From positions 1 through 64,000 of the forward strand of contig NZ_WKCB01000021.1 in the NCBI RefSeq assembly GCF_021606685.1: a stretch of DNA of 64,000 nucleotides, written 5' to 3'. The notes beneath the pieces are model-generated. The model was not told the DNA's origin, made no database searches, and was given only the letters and a program-made list of their open reading frames with translations. Both the position numbers and the translations under genes were made by a program. The DNA comes from Pseudomonas syringae. GTDB lineage: Bacteria > Pseudomonadota > Gammaproteobacteria > Pseudomonadales > Pseudomonadaceae. Of the stretch, positions 45,576-54,226 are shown piece after piece. How positions within the stretch are numbered: position 1 is the first letter of the stretch; every line of letters starts with the position of its first letter.

Positions 45576-46244
45576 ATGGCGTATCAATTTGACTTTGTGC
45601 CGGTGCTGGCCAATACCGACCTGCTGTTGCGCGGCGCGCTGTTCACCCTTGAGCTGACGGCCATCGGCGCCATCCTCGGGGTGGCCCTGGGCACCGTCGG
45701 CGCCGTGGTGCGGGCGTGGAAGATCCAGCCGTTTGCCTGGTTCTTCGGGGTGTACGTCGAGTTGATCCGTAATACGCCGTTCCTGGTGCAGTTGTTCTTC
45801 ATCTTCTTCGGCCTGCCGTCCTTGGGGCTGAAGATCACCGAGTGGCAAGCCGCCGTGCTGGCCATGGTGATCAACCTGGGGGCCTATTCCACCGAGATCA
45901 TCCGTGCCGGCATCCAGGCCATCCCCCGCGGGCAACTGGAAGCGGCAGCCGCGCTGGCGATGACACGCTTCGAGGCGTTCCGCCACGTGGTGCTGCTGCC
46001 AGCGCTGGGCAAGGTGTGGCCGGCGCTGAGCAGCCAGATCATCATCGTGATGCTCGGCTCGGCGGTGTGTTCACAGATCGCTACCGAAGAGCTGAGCTTT
46101 GCCGCCAACTTTATCCAGTCGCGCAATTTCCGCGCATTTGAAACCTATGCCCTGACCACCCTGGTGTACCTGTGCATGGCGCTGATGATTCGCCAGTTGC
46201 TCAACTGGATTGGCCGCCGGTTTGTGATGAGGAACAGCCGATGA
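45576..46244 (+). CDS. Polar amino acid ABC transporter permease 1
   Basis: This 222-residue HisM/GlnP-type permease has about five membrane segments and the conserved IRNTPFLVQLFFIFFGLP stretch. The EAA loop GQLEAAAALAMTRFEAFRHV docks the ATPase. It overlaps the next permease by four bases (ATGA), so it is translationally coupled. It is the second gene of the operon, 17 bases after the binding protein. Confidence 0.92.
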   Translation: MAYQFDFVPVLANTDLLLRGALFTLELTAIGAILGVALGTVGAVVRAWKIQPFAWFFGVYVELIRNTPFLVQLFFIFFGLPSLGLKITEWQAAVLAMVINLGAYSTEIIRAGIQAIPRGQLEAAAALAMTRFEAFRHVVLLPALGKVWPALSSQIIIVMLGSAVCSQIATEELSFAANFIQSRNFRAFETYALTTLVYLCMALMIRQLLNWIGRRFVMRNSR

Positions 46245-46891
46245 GTGATTTTTCGTTCTGGGACATCGTGCGCAACCTGCTGACTGGCCTGCAATGGACC
46301 CTGCTGCTGTCGCTCGTAGCCTTTATCGGCGGCGGCCTGATCGGCCTGCTGGTGATGACCCTGCGTATCAGCCGCAAGGCCTTCCCACGCAATGTGGCTC
46401 GCACCTATATCGAACTGTTCCAGGGCACGCCGCTGTTGATGCAGCTGTTCCTGGTGTTTTTCGGCGTCGCCCTGCTGGGGGTGGATATTTCCCCCTGGCT
46501 GGCGGCAGCAATTGCATTAACCCTGTTTACCAGCGCCTACCTCGCCGAAATCTGGCGCGGCTGCGTCGACTCCATCGCCCACGGGCAATGGGAAGCCTCG
46601 GCCAGCCTGGCGCTTAACCCGCTTGAGCAACTGCGCTACGTGATCCTGCCCCAGGCGCTGCGCATTGCCGTCGCGCCCACCGTGGGCTTCTCGGTGCAGG
46701 TGGTCAAAGGCACCGCCGTGACCTCGATCATCGGCTTCACCGAACTGACCAAGACCGGCGGCATGCTCGCCAACGCGACCTTCGAACCTTTCATGGTCTA
46801 CGGCCTGGTGGCCCTCGGTTACTTCCTGCTCTGCTACCCCTTGTCCCTCAGTGCGCGCTACCTGGAAAGGAGACTGCATGCCTCTGCTTAG
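46241..46891 (+). CDS. Polar amino acid ABC transporter permease 2
   Basis: This 216-residue HisQ/GlnP-type permease starts MSDFSFWDIVRNLLTGLQWT. It contains ELFQGTPLLMQLFLVFFGVA and the EAA loop GQWEASASLALNPLEQLRYV. With the preceding permease it would form the heterodimeric channel. Its end overlaps the ATPase start by 14 bases. Confidence 0.92.
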   Translation: MSDFSFWDIVRNLLTGLQWTLLLSLVAFIGGGLIGLLVMTLRISRKAFPRNVARTYIELFQGTPLLMQLFLVFFGVALLGVDISPWLAAAIALTLFTSAYLAEIWRGCVDSIAHGQWEASASLALNPLEQLRYVILPQALRIAVAPTVGFSVQVVKGTAVTSIIGFTELTKTGGMLANATFEPFMVYGLVALGYFLLCYPLSLSARYLERRLHASA

Positions 46892-47615
46892 AATTTCCGC
46901 CCTGCATAAGTATTACGGCGATCACCACGTACTCAAAGGCATCGACCTGACGGTTGAAGAAGGCCAGGTGGTGGCGATCGTAGGCCGCAGCGGCTCGGGC
47001 AAATCCACCTTGCTGCGGACCCTCAATGGCCTGGAATCCATCAACGACGGCGTGATCGAAGTCGATGGCGAATACCTCGACGCCGCTCGCGCCGACCTGC
47101 GCAGCCTGCGGCAGAAAGTCGGCATGGTGTTCCAGCAGTTCAACCTGTTCCCGCACCTGACCGTGGGCGAAAACGTGATGCTCGCCCCGCAAGTGGTGCA
47201 GAAAGTGCCCAAGGCCAAGGCCGCCCAGCTGGCCAGGCAGATGCTGGAGCGCGTCGGGCTGGGCGAGAAGTTCGATGCCTTTCCCGATCGCCTGTCCGGC
47301 GGCCAGCAACAGCGGGTCGCCATTGCCCGCGCCCTGGCCATGTCGCCCAAGGTGTTGCTGTGCGATGAAATCACCTCGGCCCTGGACCCGGAACTGGTCA
47401 ACGAAGTGCTCAGCGTGGTGCGCCAACTGGCCAAGGACGGCATGACCCTGATCATGGTGACCCACGAAATGCGCTTTGCCCGCGAAGTGGGCGACAAGCT
47501 GGTGTTCATGCACCAGGGCAAGGTGCATGAAGTGGGCGACCCCAAGGTGCTGTTCGCCAACCCCAGAACGCCCGAGTTCGCCAACTTCATTGGCTCGGTG
47601 GAACAACCGGGCTGA
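46878..47615 (+). CDS. Polar amino acid ABC transporter ATPase
   Basis: This 245-residue HisP/GlnQ-type ATPase has Walker A GRSGSGKST (about residues 37-45), signature LSGGQ, Walker B VLLCDE and the switch MVTHEMRFAREVGD. It powers the importer. The ATG at 46878 (MPLLRISALHKYYG) matches family starts. Its last 29 bases overlap the 3' end of the convergent fimbrial gene, which is unusual spacing for unrelated operons. Confidence 0.93.
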   Translation: MPLLRISALHKYYGDHHVLKGIDLTVEEGQVVAIVGRSGSGKSTLLRTLNGLESINDGVIEVDGEYLDAARADLRSLRQKVGMVFQQFNLFPHLTVGENVMLAPQVVQKVPKAKAAQLARQMLERVGLGEKFDAFPDRLSGGQQQRVAIARALAMSPKVLLCDEITSALDPELVNEVLSVVRQLAKDGMTLIMVTHEMRFAREVGDKLVFMHQGKVHEVGDPKVLFANPRTPEFANFIGSVEQPG

Positions 47616-48138
47616 CCAGCTCGAAACTGCCCTGCCCCTCCAAACGCGTCTCGCCGCGCACGTCCAAGGCGGCAGAGGGCAGGTCGGTGTCGATATCGAC
47701 GAGGGCCGTCATTCGTCGACCGACCACCGCTACGCCAGCCGCCCACGCCACCCATGCCTGTCCGGGCAGCAATTGCCCGCCGACAGGCTCGCCGGAGAGG
47801 TGCGCAGCCGTCCCCTCCACCGCACGCCCGTCCACCTGGGCATGCTTGAGGCTCAGACGAAAACGCCCCAGGTGACCAAACCGAAACCCCTGCGCATCGG
47901 CCGCAACCCCGTTGAAGCGCAGCGCCATGACGGTAGGCGCTGTGCACACAACGTTCAGGTTCAACGAGCGCGTGCCCAGTGTCACGGCGGCACGCTCAAC
48001 AAACACCTCGCGGCGAATACCACCGTAGTCGATACGCGACTGGCTCAACCACAGCCGGCAGTTTTCGGCGCGCACACCCGGTGCTGCCAGCGCCGTGCTC
48101 AGCAGTAGCCAGGGCAGCAGTTTAAGCTTAAAGACCAT
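47587..48138 (-). CDS. Fimbrial-type subunit (DUF1120-like), last gene of the chaperone-usher locus
   Basis: This 183-residue protein has a signal peptide (MVFKLKLLPWLLLSTALAAP) and a pilin-like N-terminus (ENCRLWLSQSRIDYGGIRRE), with a second Cys in NLNVVCTAPT suggesting the usual disulfide. It resembles the major subunit at 51459 in its Cys-to-IDYG spacing. I take it as a minor or tip subunit; no separate receptor-binding domain is apparent. ATG 48138 lies within the end of the usher gene (11-base overlap). Confidence 0.75.
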   Translation of the reverse strand: MVFKLKLLPWLLLSTALAAPGVRAENCRLWLSQSRIDYGGIRREVFVERAAVTLGTRSLNLNVVCTAPTVMALRFNGVAADAQGFRFGHLGRFRLSLKHAQVDGRAVEGTAAHLSGEPVGGQLLPGQAWVAWAAGVAVVGRRMTALVDIDTDLPSAALDVRGETRLEGQGSFELVSPVVPPSQ

Positions 48139-50629
48139 GGCACACCGCCGATGTGGTTTCGTAGAACGTGTCATTCCCGGGCTTGGCCTGCAGATCAACG
48201 CGCAACTGGCAGCTAGAAGAATTGGGCAAGGAAACCCGCAGGTCTTGCGACTCATCGACGTCGTTCAGGAAAATCATGCCCTCACCCACCACGCTGGTCA
48301 GGAAACGGTCGCCCTTGCCGAACACGGCGGCGCCCTGAGGCAATGGCCGGCCCTGCTGATCAAGGGCGCTGAGCAACACGCGGCGTACCTTCACCACATC
48401 GAAACCCACCGTATTGAACGAGCCACGCCCCGCAGCGAGCACCTGGGTGCCGTTTTTCAGGTCAACGCGCCTGGGCAAGGAGTGGGTGTGCACCTCGACC
48501 CGACTGTTGGTATAGGCCGGCAAGCCTGCGATCACCGCCTGCCCGCTGAAGTCGGTCCATACCGGGCCTTGCGGCGTCTCGACTTTGGCCGAGCCAATGT
48601 CCCCCACCGAGACGATGCCGAACGTGTCCTGCACGGTATAAGGCGAGAACGTCAGCCCACCTGCGTGAGCCACCACCCCGCCCTGCAACTGCCCGGTATA
48701 GCTGTTGCCCAGAGGGTCGCGGCTGACGCCCAGGCCGACCCGTGTATAGCGCGGCAGCAGGTCCACCTGTGCGCGAACGGATTGCTCGCGGGCCCTGAGA
48801 TCACGCTCGGCGCCCACCTCGTAACTCACAGAGTCGTTGACCCGTTCGCTGAGCGCTGTACCCGCCGTGAGCTGATCCCCTCGGCGGCTGGTGTAGCTGG
48901 TCACACGTCGATCCCCGCCCAGCGGCACGCTGACCTGCAGCCGCACCGACAGGTCATTGTCCACGGCCCTGTCGCGCCGCTTGCCGCCAGGGTTGGCGTC
49001 ACGCGCAGGGCGCGCGCCGCCCACTTGCGAATCTGCGATCAACGCAACATCGGCGCGCCTGAAGGAATGGTTCCACGAGACAAACACATGTTCGGCCACT
49101 TGGCGGTCAAATTGCGAACTGCGGCTATAGCCTACGGCGAATACCCCCAGCGAGGGATCGGCCCAACTCAACCCTGCCGTGTACTGGTGCTTGAAGCGCG
49201 AATCCAATTCATCGGCCCTCAAGGACCGGCCCGCCTCAGCGACTTCGCGATACCCCCGCGTCTGGGCGGTTGCGCTGAGGTTGACGTCGATGTTGGCGTA
49301 CACCGGGCTGCTGGCGGATACGCTGCTGCGCGCGCCGGACAGCGCGTTCTTGCTGTCCCGAGACAGGTTATGCCGTGCGCCCAGGGAAACCCGCTGGAAA
49401 AACACGCTGCTCAGGGTGCCGCCGGCCGACCAGTAATCATCGGTGCTCAACACCCCGAAGCCGGCAGACGAATCGCGTCCCAGCCCCCAGGTGCCGCTGC
49501 CCATGGCAACCACTGCTGACGGCACCTCTTCGCCGGCTTTTTCACGCAGCGTTCCGAGCGAAAAATAATAACCTGGCGCCGTCGGCACAGCCCCGGCGAA
49601 AGACGCCGCAGGCACCACAAAACTGCGCCTGGCGCCGCGTGCATCAATCACGCTGACTTCAAGGTCACTGGTGCCATTAAGCAATGGCAAACCGGTCAGT
49701 CGAAAAGCCCCTTCGGGCACCAATGTGCTATGGATCAGAACCCCGGACTGGCGCACCTCGACCCGCGACTGACTCTGGGCAAGCCCCTCGACGACGGCAT
49801 GGTTGCTGCTCGCAGGCGCACGTGATTGGCCATCGGGTGAAAATTGCACGCCGGACAACTGGACGCCGCCAAACAACGGATTGTTGCTGGACAGCTGGCC
49901 GACCTGGAAAGTCGATTGCAGCGCGGCAATATCCCGCTGGGCATAAGCGTACAGGTGCTCGGTACGCGCCTTGCCGTTGTCGGACACATAGAACTGGCGG
50001 CTGCGCACAATCCAGTCCTCAAGGTTGAAGCCGGCCTCGGTGTAAGCCGACACAAACCGGCTGGGCCCACTGCGCGAGCGGCTGTCGAAACCCAGCACGT
50101 CATAGTTGAACAGCGCCGCCGCGCCGCCCCTGGAAAACTCGCCGGCGTCCCACTGGGGCTCGCGCAAGGACTGGGTCGGCACCACCAGCGCGACTTCATC
50201 CGTGCCGGGCCGCAGCCGCACCAGGGTCGTAGGGAATGCGCCCAGGAAGTCATGGCAAGCCTGGTCCGGCGCAGCCGCTTCGTGAATGATCGCGCTGGGC
50301 TTCACCAAACCGGCTTTGTCCAGCAGCCCCGGGGTGAAACACAACCGCCCCTGCTGGTCGAACCGTGCATCCACCAGCCCAAGCGGGTTGCCATTGACCC
50401 GCAGCCCCACCACCTGCGCACCCTCACGAAAACGCGCAGCGCTGCGAAAATAGTCAGACACCTTGGGGTCAATGCCGTGGGTAGTCAGTGCCGCGAGGTC
50501 GAACCCCTCCCCAAGCTCCAGTGCAGAGGCAAGGCCGGGCAAACTCCAGAGCGTCGCGAACCCAACGATCAGCGTGGGCCTGCACAGCCGCAAAGACGCG
50601 GCAATGCCTGCATTCGACGGGTGTGTCAT
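48128..50629 (-). CDS. Outer-membrane fimbrial usher (FimD/PapC family)
   Basis: This 833-residue usher has a signal peptide, an N-terminal chaperone-binding domain, and a barrel with plug. The ELGEGFDLAALTTHGIDPKV start and CQLRVDLQAKPGNDTFYETT C-terminus with paired cysteines are present. It secretes and polymerises pilins delivered by the chaperone. I chose ATG 50629, which follows GGGGTGAT at ribosome-site distance and begins seven bases after the chaperone stop. An in-frame start at 50653 would overlap the chaperone. Confidence 0.9.
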   Translation of the reverse strand: MTHPSNAGIAASLRLCRPTLIVGFATLWSLPGLASALELGEGFDLAALTTHGIDPKVSDYFRSAARFREGAQVVGLRVNGNPLGLVDARFDQQGRLCFTPGLLDKAGLVKPSAIIHEAAAPDQACHDFLGAFPTTLVRLRPGTDEVALVVPTQSLREPQWDAGEFSRGGAAALFNYDVLGFDSRSRSGPSRFVSAYTEAGFNLEDWIVRSRQFYVSDNGKARTEHLYAYAQRDIAALQSTFQVGQLSSNNPLFGGVQLSGVQFSPDGQSRAPASSNHAVVEGLAQSQSRVEVRQSGVLIHSTLVPEGAFRLTGLPLLNGTSDLEVSVIDARGARRSFVVPAASFAGAVPTAPGYYFSLGTLREKAGEEVPSAVVAMGSGTWGLGRDSSAGFGVLSTDDYWSAGGTLSSVFFQRVSLGARHNLSRDSKNALSGARSSVSASSPVYANIDVNLSATAQTRGYREVAEAGRSLRADELDSRFKHQYTAGLSWADPSLGVFAVGYSRSSQFDRQVAEHVFVSWNHSFRRADVALIADSQVGGARPARDANPGGKRRDRAVDNDLSVRLQVSVPLGGDRRVTSYTSRRGDQLTAGTALSERVNDSVSYEVGAERDLRAREQSVRAQVDLLPRYTRVGLGVSRDPLGNSYTGQLQGGVVAHAGGLTFSPYTVQDTFGIVSVGDIGSAKVETPQGPVWTDFSGQAVIAGLPAYTNSRVEVHTHSLPRRVDLKNGTQVLAAGRGSFNTVGFDVVKVRRVLLSALDQQGRPLPQGAAVFGKGDRFLTSVVGEGMIFLNDVDESQDLRVSLPNSSSCQLRVDLQAKPGNDTFYETTSAVCHGL

Positions 50630-50636
50630 GAGCCGA

Positions 50637-51353
50637 TCACCCCGCATCGGCATGGATCGGCGCGCGGTAGCTGTCTACCGAAAACCCATAGACCGTCGCC
50701 GGTTCAATCTCAACCTCGACAGCACCACCCAGCGGGCTGTCGACCTTCACCGTCAACACCTCGCCCGGCAAGATGTAGCTACGCGGCAACGTCGCCACGA
50801 GGCCTTGCGGCAGTAACCGCACCTCTGGCGCCAGACGCACGACATAGGCGCTGTCGTTGTGCACGGAGAGATGCTGCGCAGCCCGCATCCACTTCAACAG
50901 TTCCCAGGGGGTGTGGTGCCGAGGCAAGCCGCGTGGATGCAGGATCAGCGGCAAATTCTGGCGAAGGGTGATCCCAATGGTCGCACCGCTCGCCGTGCGG
51001 GCCTGGGGAATACCTTCAAAGGATACGCGCTTGAGCCGTTGAGTCTTGAGCGGCGCCTTCAAGGTGCTGATGAAACGCACCAATTGCGTGTCGCCCGCCT
51101 CCACACGCGTGATGGGCGGTGTGACAATCAGTAGCGGCTCCAGGTCTTCGGGTACGTGTTCCACAACCGAATGCAGCAGCGCAGGCCCCGCATCGGTATT
51201 CTTTATATTTATCGTGGCTTCGCCCTCTTCTTCATAGAGCACCACCACGGTGGTTTCCGGTTGCATGCCGTCTGCCACAGCAACTTCACTGAACAACATA
51301 CAAAAACTTGCACACCACACTAACGCACTGACTACTCTTGGAAAGCCACGCAC
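50637..51353 (-). CDS. Periplasmic pilus-assembly chaperone (PapD/FimC family)
   Basis: This 238-residue protein has a signal peptide (MRGFPRVVSALVWCASFCML) and two immunoglobulin-like domains. The SVVEHVPEDLEPLLIVTPPI and ITLRQNLPLILHPRG stretches hold the alternating hydrophobic G1 strand that donates to pilins. It would guide subunits to the usher. It lies 105 bases after the major subunit gene; a long hairpin in that gap may set the ratio of the two proteins. Confidence 0.9.
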   Translation of the reverse strand: MRGFPRVVSALVWCASFCMLFSEVAVADGMQPETTVVVLYEEEGEATINIKNTDAGPALLHSVVEHVPEDLEPLLIVTPPITRVEAGDTQLVRFISTLKAPLKTQRLKRVSFEGIPQARTASGATIGITLRQNLPLILHPRGLPRHHTPWELLKWMRAAQHLSVHNDSAYVVRLAPEVRLLPQGLVATLPRSYILPGEVLTVKVDSPLGGAVEVEIEPATVYGFSVDSYRAPIHADAG

Positions 51354-51409
51354 TCAATATTCCCCGCAACCGACAAAGTTGACTGTTGGCAGTCAAGCGC
51401 CCACAGAAG

Positions 51410-51449
51410 AACAGCCAATAAGAAAGCATTAACTTTCTGACTGGCTGTT
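51410..51449 (-). terminator. Intercistronic hairpin between pilin and chaperone genes
   Basis: AACAGCCA (51410-51417) pairs with TGGCTGTT (51442-51449), and an inner AGAAAG/CTTTCT stem extends it. It lies 10 bases after the pilin stop. The T-run is weak on the minus strand, so it is probably a partial terminator or mRNA stabiliser rather than a full stop. Confidence 0.6.
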
Positions 51450-51458
51450 TTTCGTTGT

Positions 51459-52106
51459 TTAGATGTAACTCAATACCAGCGTGGCGCGCCCATCAAGGGA
51501 GACATCGCGGCTCAGGTCCAGGTCCTGGGCTCTGTTGATGACAGCCCTCACCGCAAGGGTGCCGGTCAACTGATTGATCGCCGCTGGCGTAGCGGCTGCG
51601 CTGTTGCGCACCGAGTACTGGTTGGGTGATTGCGCGACTCGGCCATCGCTGGGCTGCCACGCACCGGTGCCAGTACGTACGATGGGAGCGAGCGCCACGC
51701 TGGAAGAGCGCAGATCCCTCAGGGTGATCGAATAACCACCGGTTCGCCGAGCGCCTACAGCACCCAAACCGTAATTCTGTGCTTCGGTAACGCCCGCACC
51801 CAGGATGCCTGTCACCTTGCTGCCCGCTTGCAGATCGGTAAAGGTCAGCCCGAACCGGGTGGGCGTGGCGCCGCAATTGACCACCAGGGAAGTGGTTCGC
51901 TCTTCGCGCGGGTTGTAGGCCGTCTGGGATAACTCGCCGGAGCGGATCGTGCCGTAATCGATAATGCCGCTGCCGGCCAGGCTGAGGTTACAAGCCGCCG
52001 GCATAATAGTGCCCCTGACCACCAATTGCGCGCTGGTGGTTGCCTGGGCAGTAAGGGCCGTAGCCAGGCATGCGATAGCGAGAGTCAAGCCAACAATTTT
52101 TTTCAT
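51459..52106 (-). CDS. Major fimbrial subunit, DUF1120-like
   Basis: This 215-residue protein has a signal peptide (MKKIVGLTLAIACLATALTA). Its mature pilin part has the paired cysteines (PAACNLSLAGSGIIDYGTIR and LVVNCGATPTRFGLTFTDLQ). It ends ATLVLSYI, the alternating pattern of a strand used in pilus assembly. It is first in the locus and precedes the chaperone and usher. The upstream 479-base region has no gene and holds a hairpin leader. Confidence 0.85.
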   Translation of the reverse strand: MKKIVGLTLAIACLATALTAQATTSAQLVVRGTIMPAACNLSLAGSGIIDYGTIRSGELSQTAYNPREERTTSLVVNCGATPTRFGLTFTDLQAGSKVTGILGAGVTEAQNYGLGAVGARRTGGYSITLRDLRSSSVALAPIVRTGTGAWQPSDGRVAQSPNQYSVRNSAAATPAAINQLTGTLAVRAVINRAQDLDLSRDVSLDGRATLVLSYI

Positions 52107-52585
52107 GTTTGTCCTGTCACTGTAAGTTATCAGGCGCTCTTAATTCCCGTCTCGGCGACTCCATCGCCCTACTCTTTACTGTCCTGAACAGACATAACGG
52201 TAAATAAATAACACCCAGGCAAAATTGCCGGGTGCCAGTCTGCGTGTCTGCTCCTCACTAAAGAATCAGACAAGCCGTTATTAGTTGTGAGAGGGATAAG
52301 CATATAGGGGTGTTCCACGCGACTTACCCAGTAGTCCAGAACAAAACAACGATGAGAATATTCAACAACTTACTGTAGGTAAATTCAGAGGCACTCTTAC
52401 AACAGTACCCAGTTAAAACCTCCTACAGCATCGAAGGGCTTAATCGCCATTCTTTAGAAAACACTCCTGCGTTTCCCACAAAATTCCCCCACAGACCGCA
52501 TCAGGGAAATTACTCAAGCACACGCGTTGGCGTCAGCGGTCGATCGTGGCACGATGGCTGGGTTATCGACCGAGACCACCAAACC
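52107..52585. other. Non-coding region between fimbrial operon and ppx
   Basis: The 479-base gap has no credible gene and is less G+C-rich than neighbours. It holds a terminator-like hairpin on the minus strand (52201-52234), 95 bases before the pilin ATG. The fimbrial and ppx promoters should be here, but no clear -35/-10 pair was assigned. The extent suggests regulation by several factors. Confidence 0.55.
52201..52234 (-). terminator. Terminator-like hairpin in the fimbrial operon leader
   Basis: On the minus strand, CACCCGGCAA and TTGCCTGGGTG pair (52212-52234, one bulge), followed by TTATTTATTTA. It lies between any distal promoter and the pilin ATG and could act as an attenuator. Confidence 0.5.
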
Positions 52586-54088
52586 ATGCCGCAATCCCAA
52601 GCCAAGAATCTGTCCCTGATCGCCGCCATCGACCTGGGCTCCAACAGCTTTCACATGGTCGTGGCCAAAGCCCAGAACGGTGAAATCCGTATCCTTGAGC
52701 GGCTCGGCGAAAAAGTACAACTGGCTGCCGGAATCAACGACGAGCGCCAGCTCAATGAAGAATCCATGCAGCGCGGGCTTGATTGCCTCAAGCGCTTTGC
52801 CCAACTGATCAACGGCATGCCCCTGGGCGCTGTGCGAATCGTCGGTACCAACGCCCTGCGTGAAGCACGCAACCGTGGCGAATTCATCCGCCGCGCCGAA
52901 GAGATCCTGGGGCATCCGGTAGAAGTCATCTCCGGCCGTGAAGAAGCGCGCCTGATCTACCTGGGTGTGTCCCACACCCTCGCCGACACGCCCGGCAAGC
53001 GCCTGGTGGCGGACATCGGCGGCGGCAGTACCGAGTTCATCATCGGGCAACGCTTCGAGCCCTTGCTGCGCGAAAGCCTGCAAATGGGTTGCGTCAGCTT
53101 TACCCAGCGGTATTTCAAGGACGGCAAGATCACCCCGGCACGCTATGCCCAGGCCTACACGGCTGCGCGCCTGGAAATCATGAGCATCGAGCACGCCCTG
53201 CACCGCCTCACCTGGGATGAAGCCATTGGCTCATCCGGCACCATCCGCGCCATTGGCCTGGCCCTCAAGGCCGGCGGCCATGGCACCGGTGAGGTCAACG
53301 CCGAAGGCCTGGCGTGGCTCAAGCGCAAGCTGTTCAAGCTGGGCGATGTGGAAAAAATCGACTTCGATGGCATCAAGCCCGACCGCCGCGCCATCTTCCC
53401 GGCCGGCCTGGCAATTCTCGAGGCGATCTTCGACGCCCTCGAACTGCAGCGCATGGACCACTGTGACGGCGCCCTGCGCGAAGGCGTGCTCTACGACCTG
53501 CTGGGCCGCCATCACCACGAGGACGTACGCGAGCGCACCCTCACCTCGCTGATGGAGCGTTATCACGTCGACCTGGAGCAAGCGGCACGGGTCGAGCGCA
53601 AGGCCTTGCATGCGTTCGACCAAGTGGCTGCGGACTGGGACCTGGAAGACGGCGTATGGCGCGAGCTGCTGGGCTGGGCCGCCAAGGTGCATGAAGTGGG
53701 CCTGGATATCGCCCACTACCATTACCACAAGCACGGCGCCTACCTGATCGAGCACTCCGACCTGGCCGGTTTCTCGCGGGAGGACCAGCAGATGCTCGCG
53801 CTGCTGGTGCGCGGCCACCGCCGCAACATCCCCAAGGACAAGTTTGCCGAGTTCGGTGATGAAGGCATCAAGCTGATTCGCCTGTGCGCACTGCTGCGCT
53901 TCGCCATCCTGTTCCACCACATCCGTGGCACCCAGGAAATGCCCCAGGTGAGCCTGCGCGCCAACGGCGAGAGCCTGGACGTGCTGTTCCCCAAAGGCTG
54001 GCTGGAAGAGAACCAACTGACCCAGGCGGACTTTGCGCAGGAAGCGGAGTGGTTGACGCGGGTTGGGTTTGCGCTGAACGTGCGCTGA
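52586..54088 (+). CDS. ppx: Ppx, exopolyphosphatase
   Basis: This 500-residue member of the Ppx/GppA family of the actin/Hsp70-type phosphatase fold opens with [20 protein letters not shown], the first phosphate-binding loop. It has [15 protein letters not shown] as the second loop, and a C-terminal HD-like region. It releases phosphate from polyphosphate ends. It faces ppk with a REPIN between; the convergent ppx/ppk arrangement is typical of pseudomonads. Confidence 0.95.
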   Translation: MPQSQAKNLSLIAAIDLGSNSFHMVVAKAQNGEIRILERLGEKVQLAAGINDERQLNEESMQRGLDCLKRFAQLINGMPLGAVRIVGTNALREARNRGEFIRRAEEILGHPVEVISGREEARLIYLGVSHTLADTPGKRLVADIGGGSTEFIIGQRFEPLLRESLQMGCVSFTQRYFKDGKITPARYAQAYTAARLEIMSIEHALHRLTWDEAIGSSGTIRAIGLALKAGGHGTGEVNAEGLAWLKRKLFKLGDVEKIDFDGIKPDRRAIFPAGLAILEAIFDALELQRMDHCDGALREGVLYDLLGRHHHEDVRERTLTSLMERYHVDLEQAARVERKALHAFDQVAADWDLEDGVWRELLGWAAKVHEVGLDIAHYHYHKHGAYLIEHSDLAGFSREDQQMLALLVRGHRRNIPKDKFAEFGDEGIKLIRLCALLRFAILFHHIRGTQEMPQVSLRANGESLDVLFPKGWLEENQLTQADFAQEAEWLTRVGFALNVR

Positions 54089-54113
54089 CCCGTTCTAAAG
54101 AACACAGACAAAC

Positions 54114-54208
54114 AAATGTGGGAGGGGGCTTGCCCCCGATAGCTGGGGGTCAGTCACTACATCTGTGACTGCACCACCGCCATCGGGGGCAAGCCCCCTC
54201 CCACATTT
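54114..54208. repeat. REPIN, GGGGGCTTGCCCCC class
   Basis: GTGGGAGGGGGCTTGCCCCC starts at 54118, with an inverted copy ending at 54204, between the convergent ppx and ppk genes. Confidence 0.92.
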
Positions 54209-54226
54209 TCAGACCTATGTTGTCTG

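Noticed and set aside
52211-52234. Sigma-54 promoter in the fimbrial leader (minus strand TGGCACCC...TTGC)
   Set aside because: TGGCAC and TTGC are present but the spacing is four bases too long for a -24/-12 promoter; the sequence is better explained as a hairpin.
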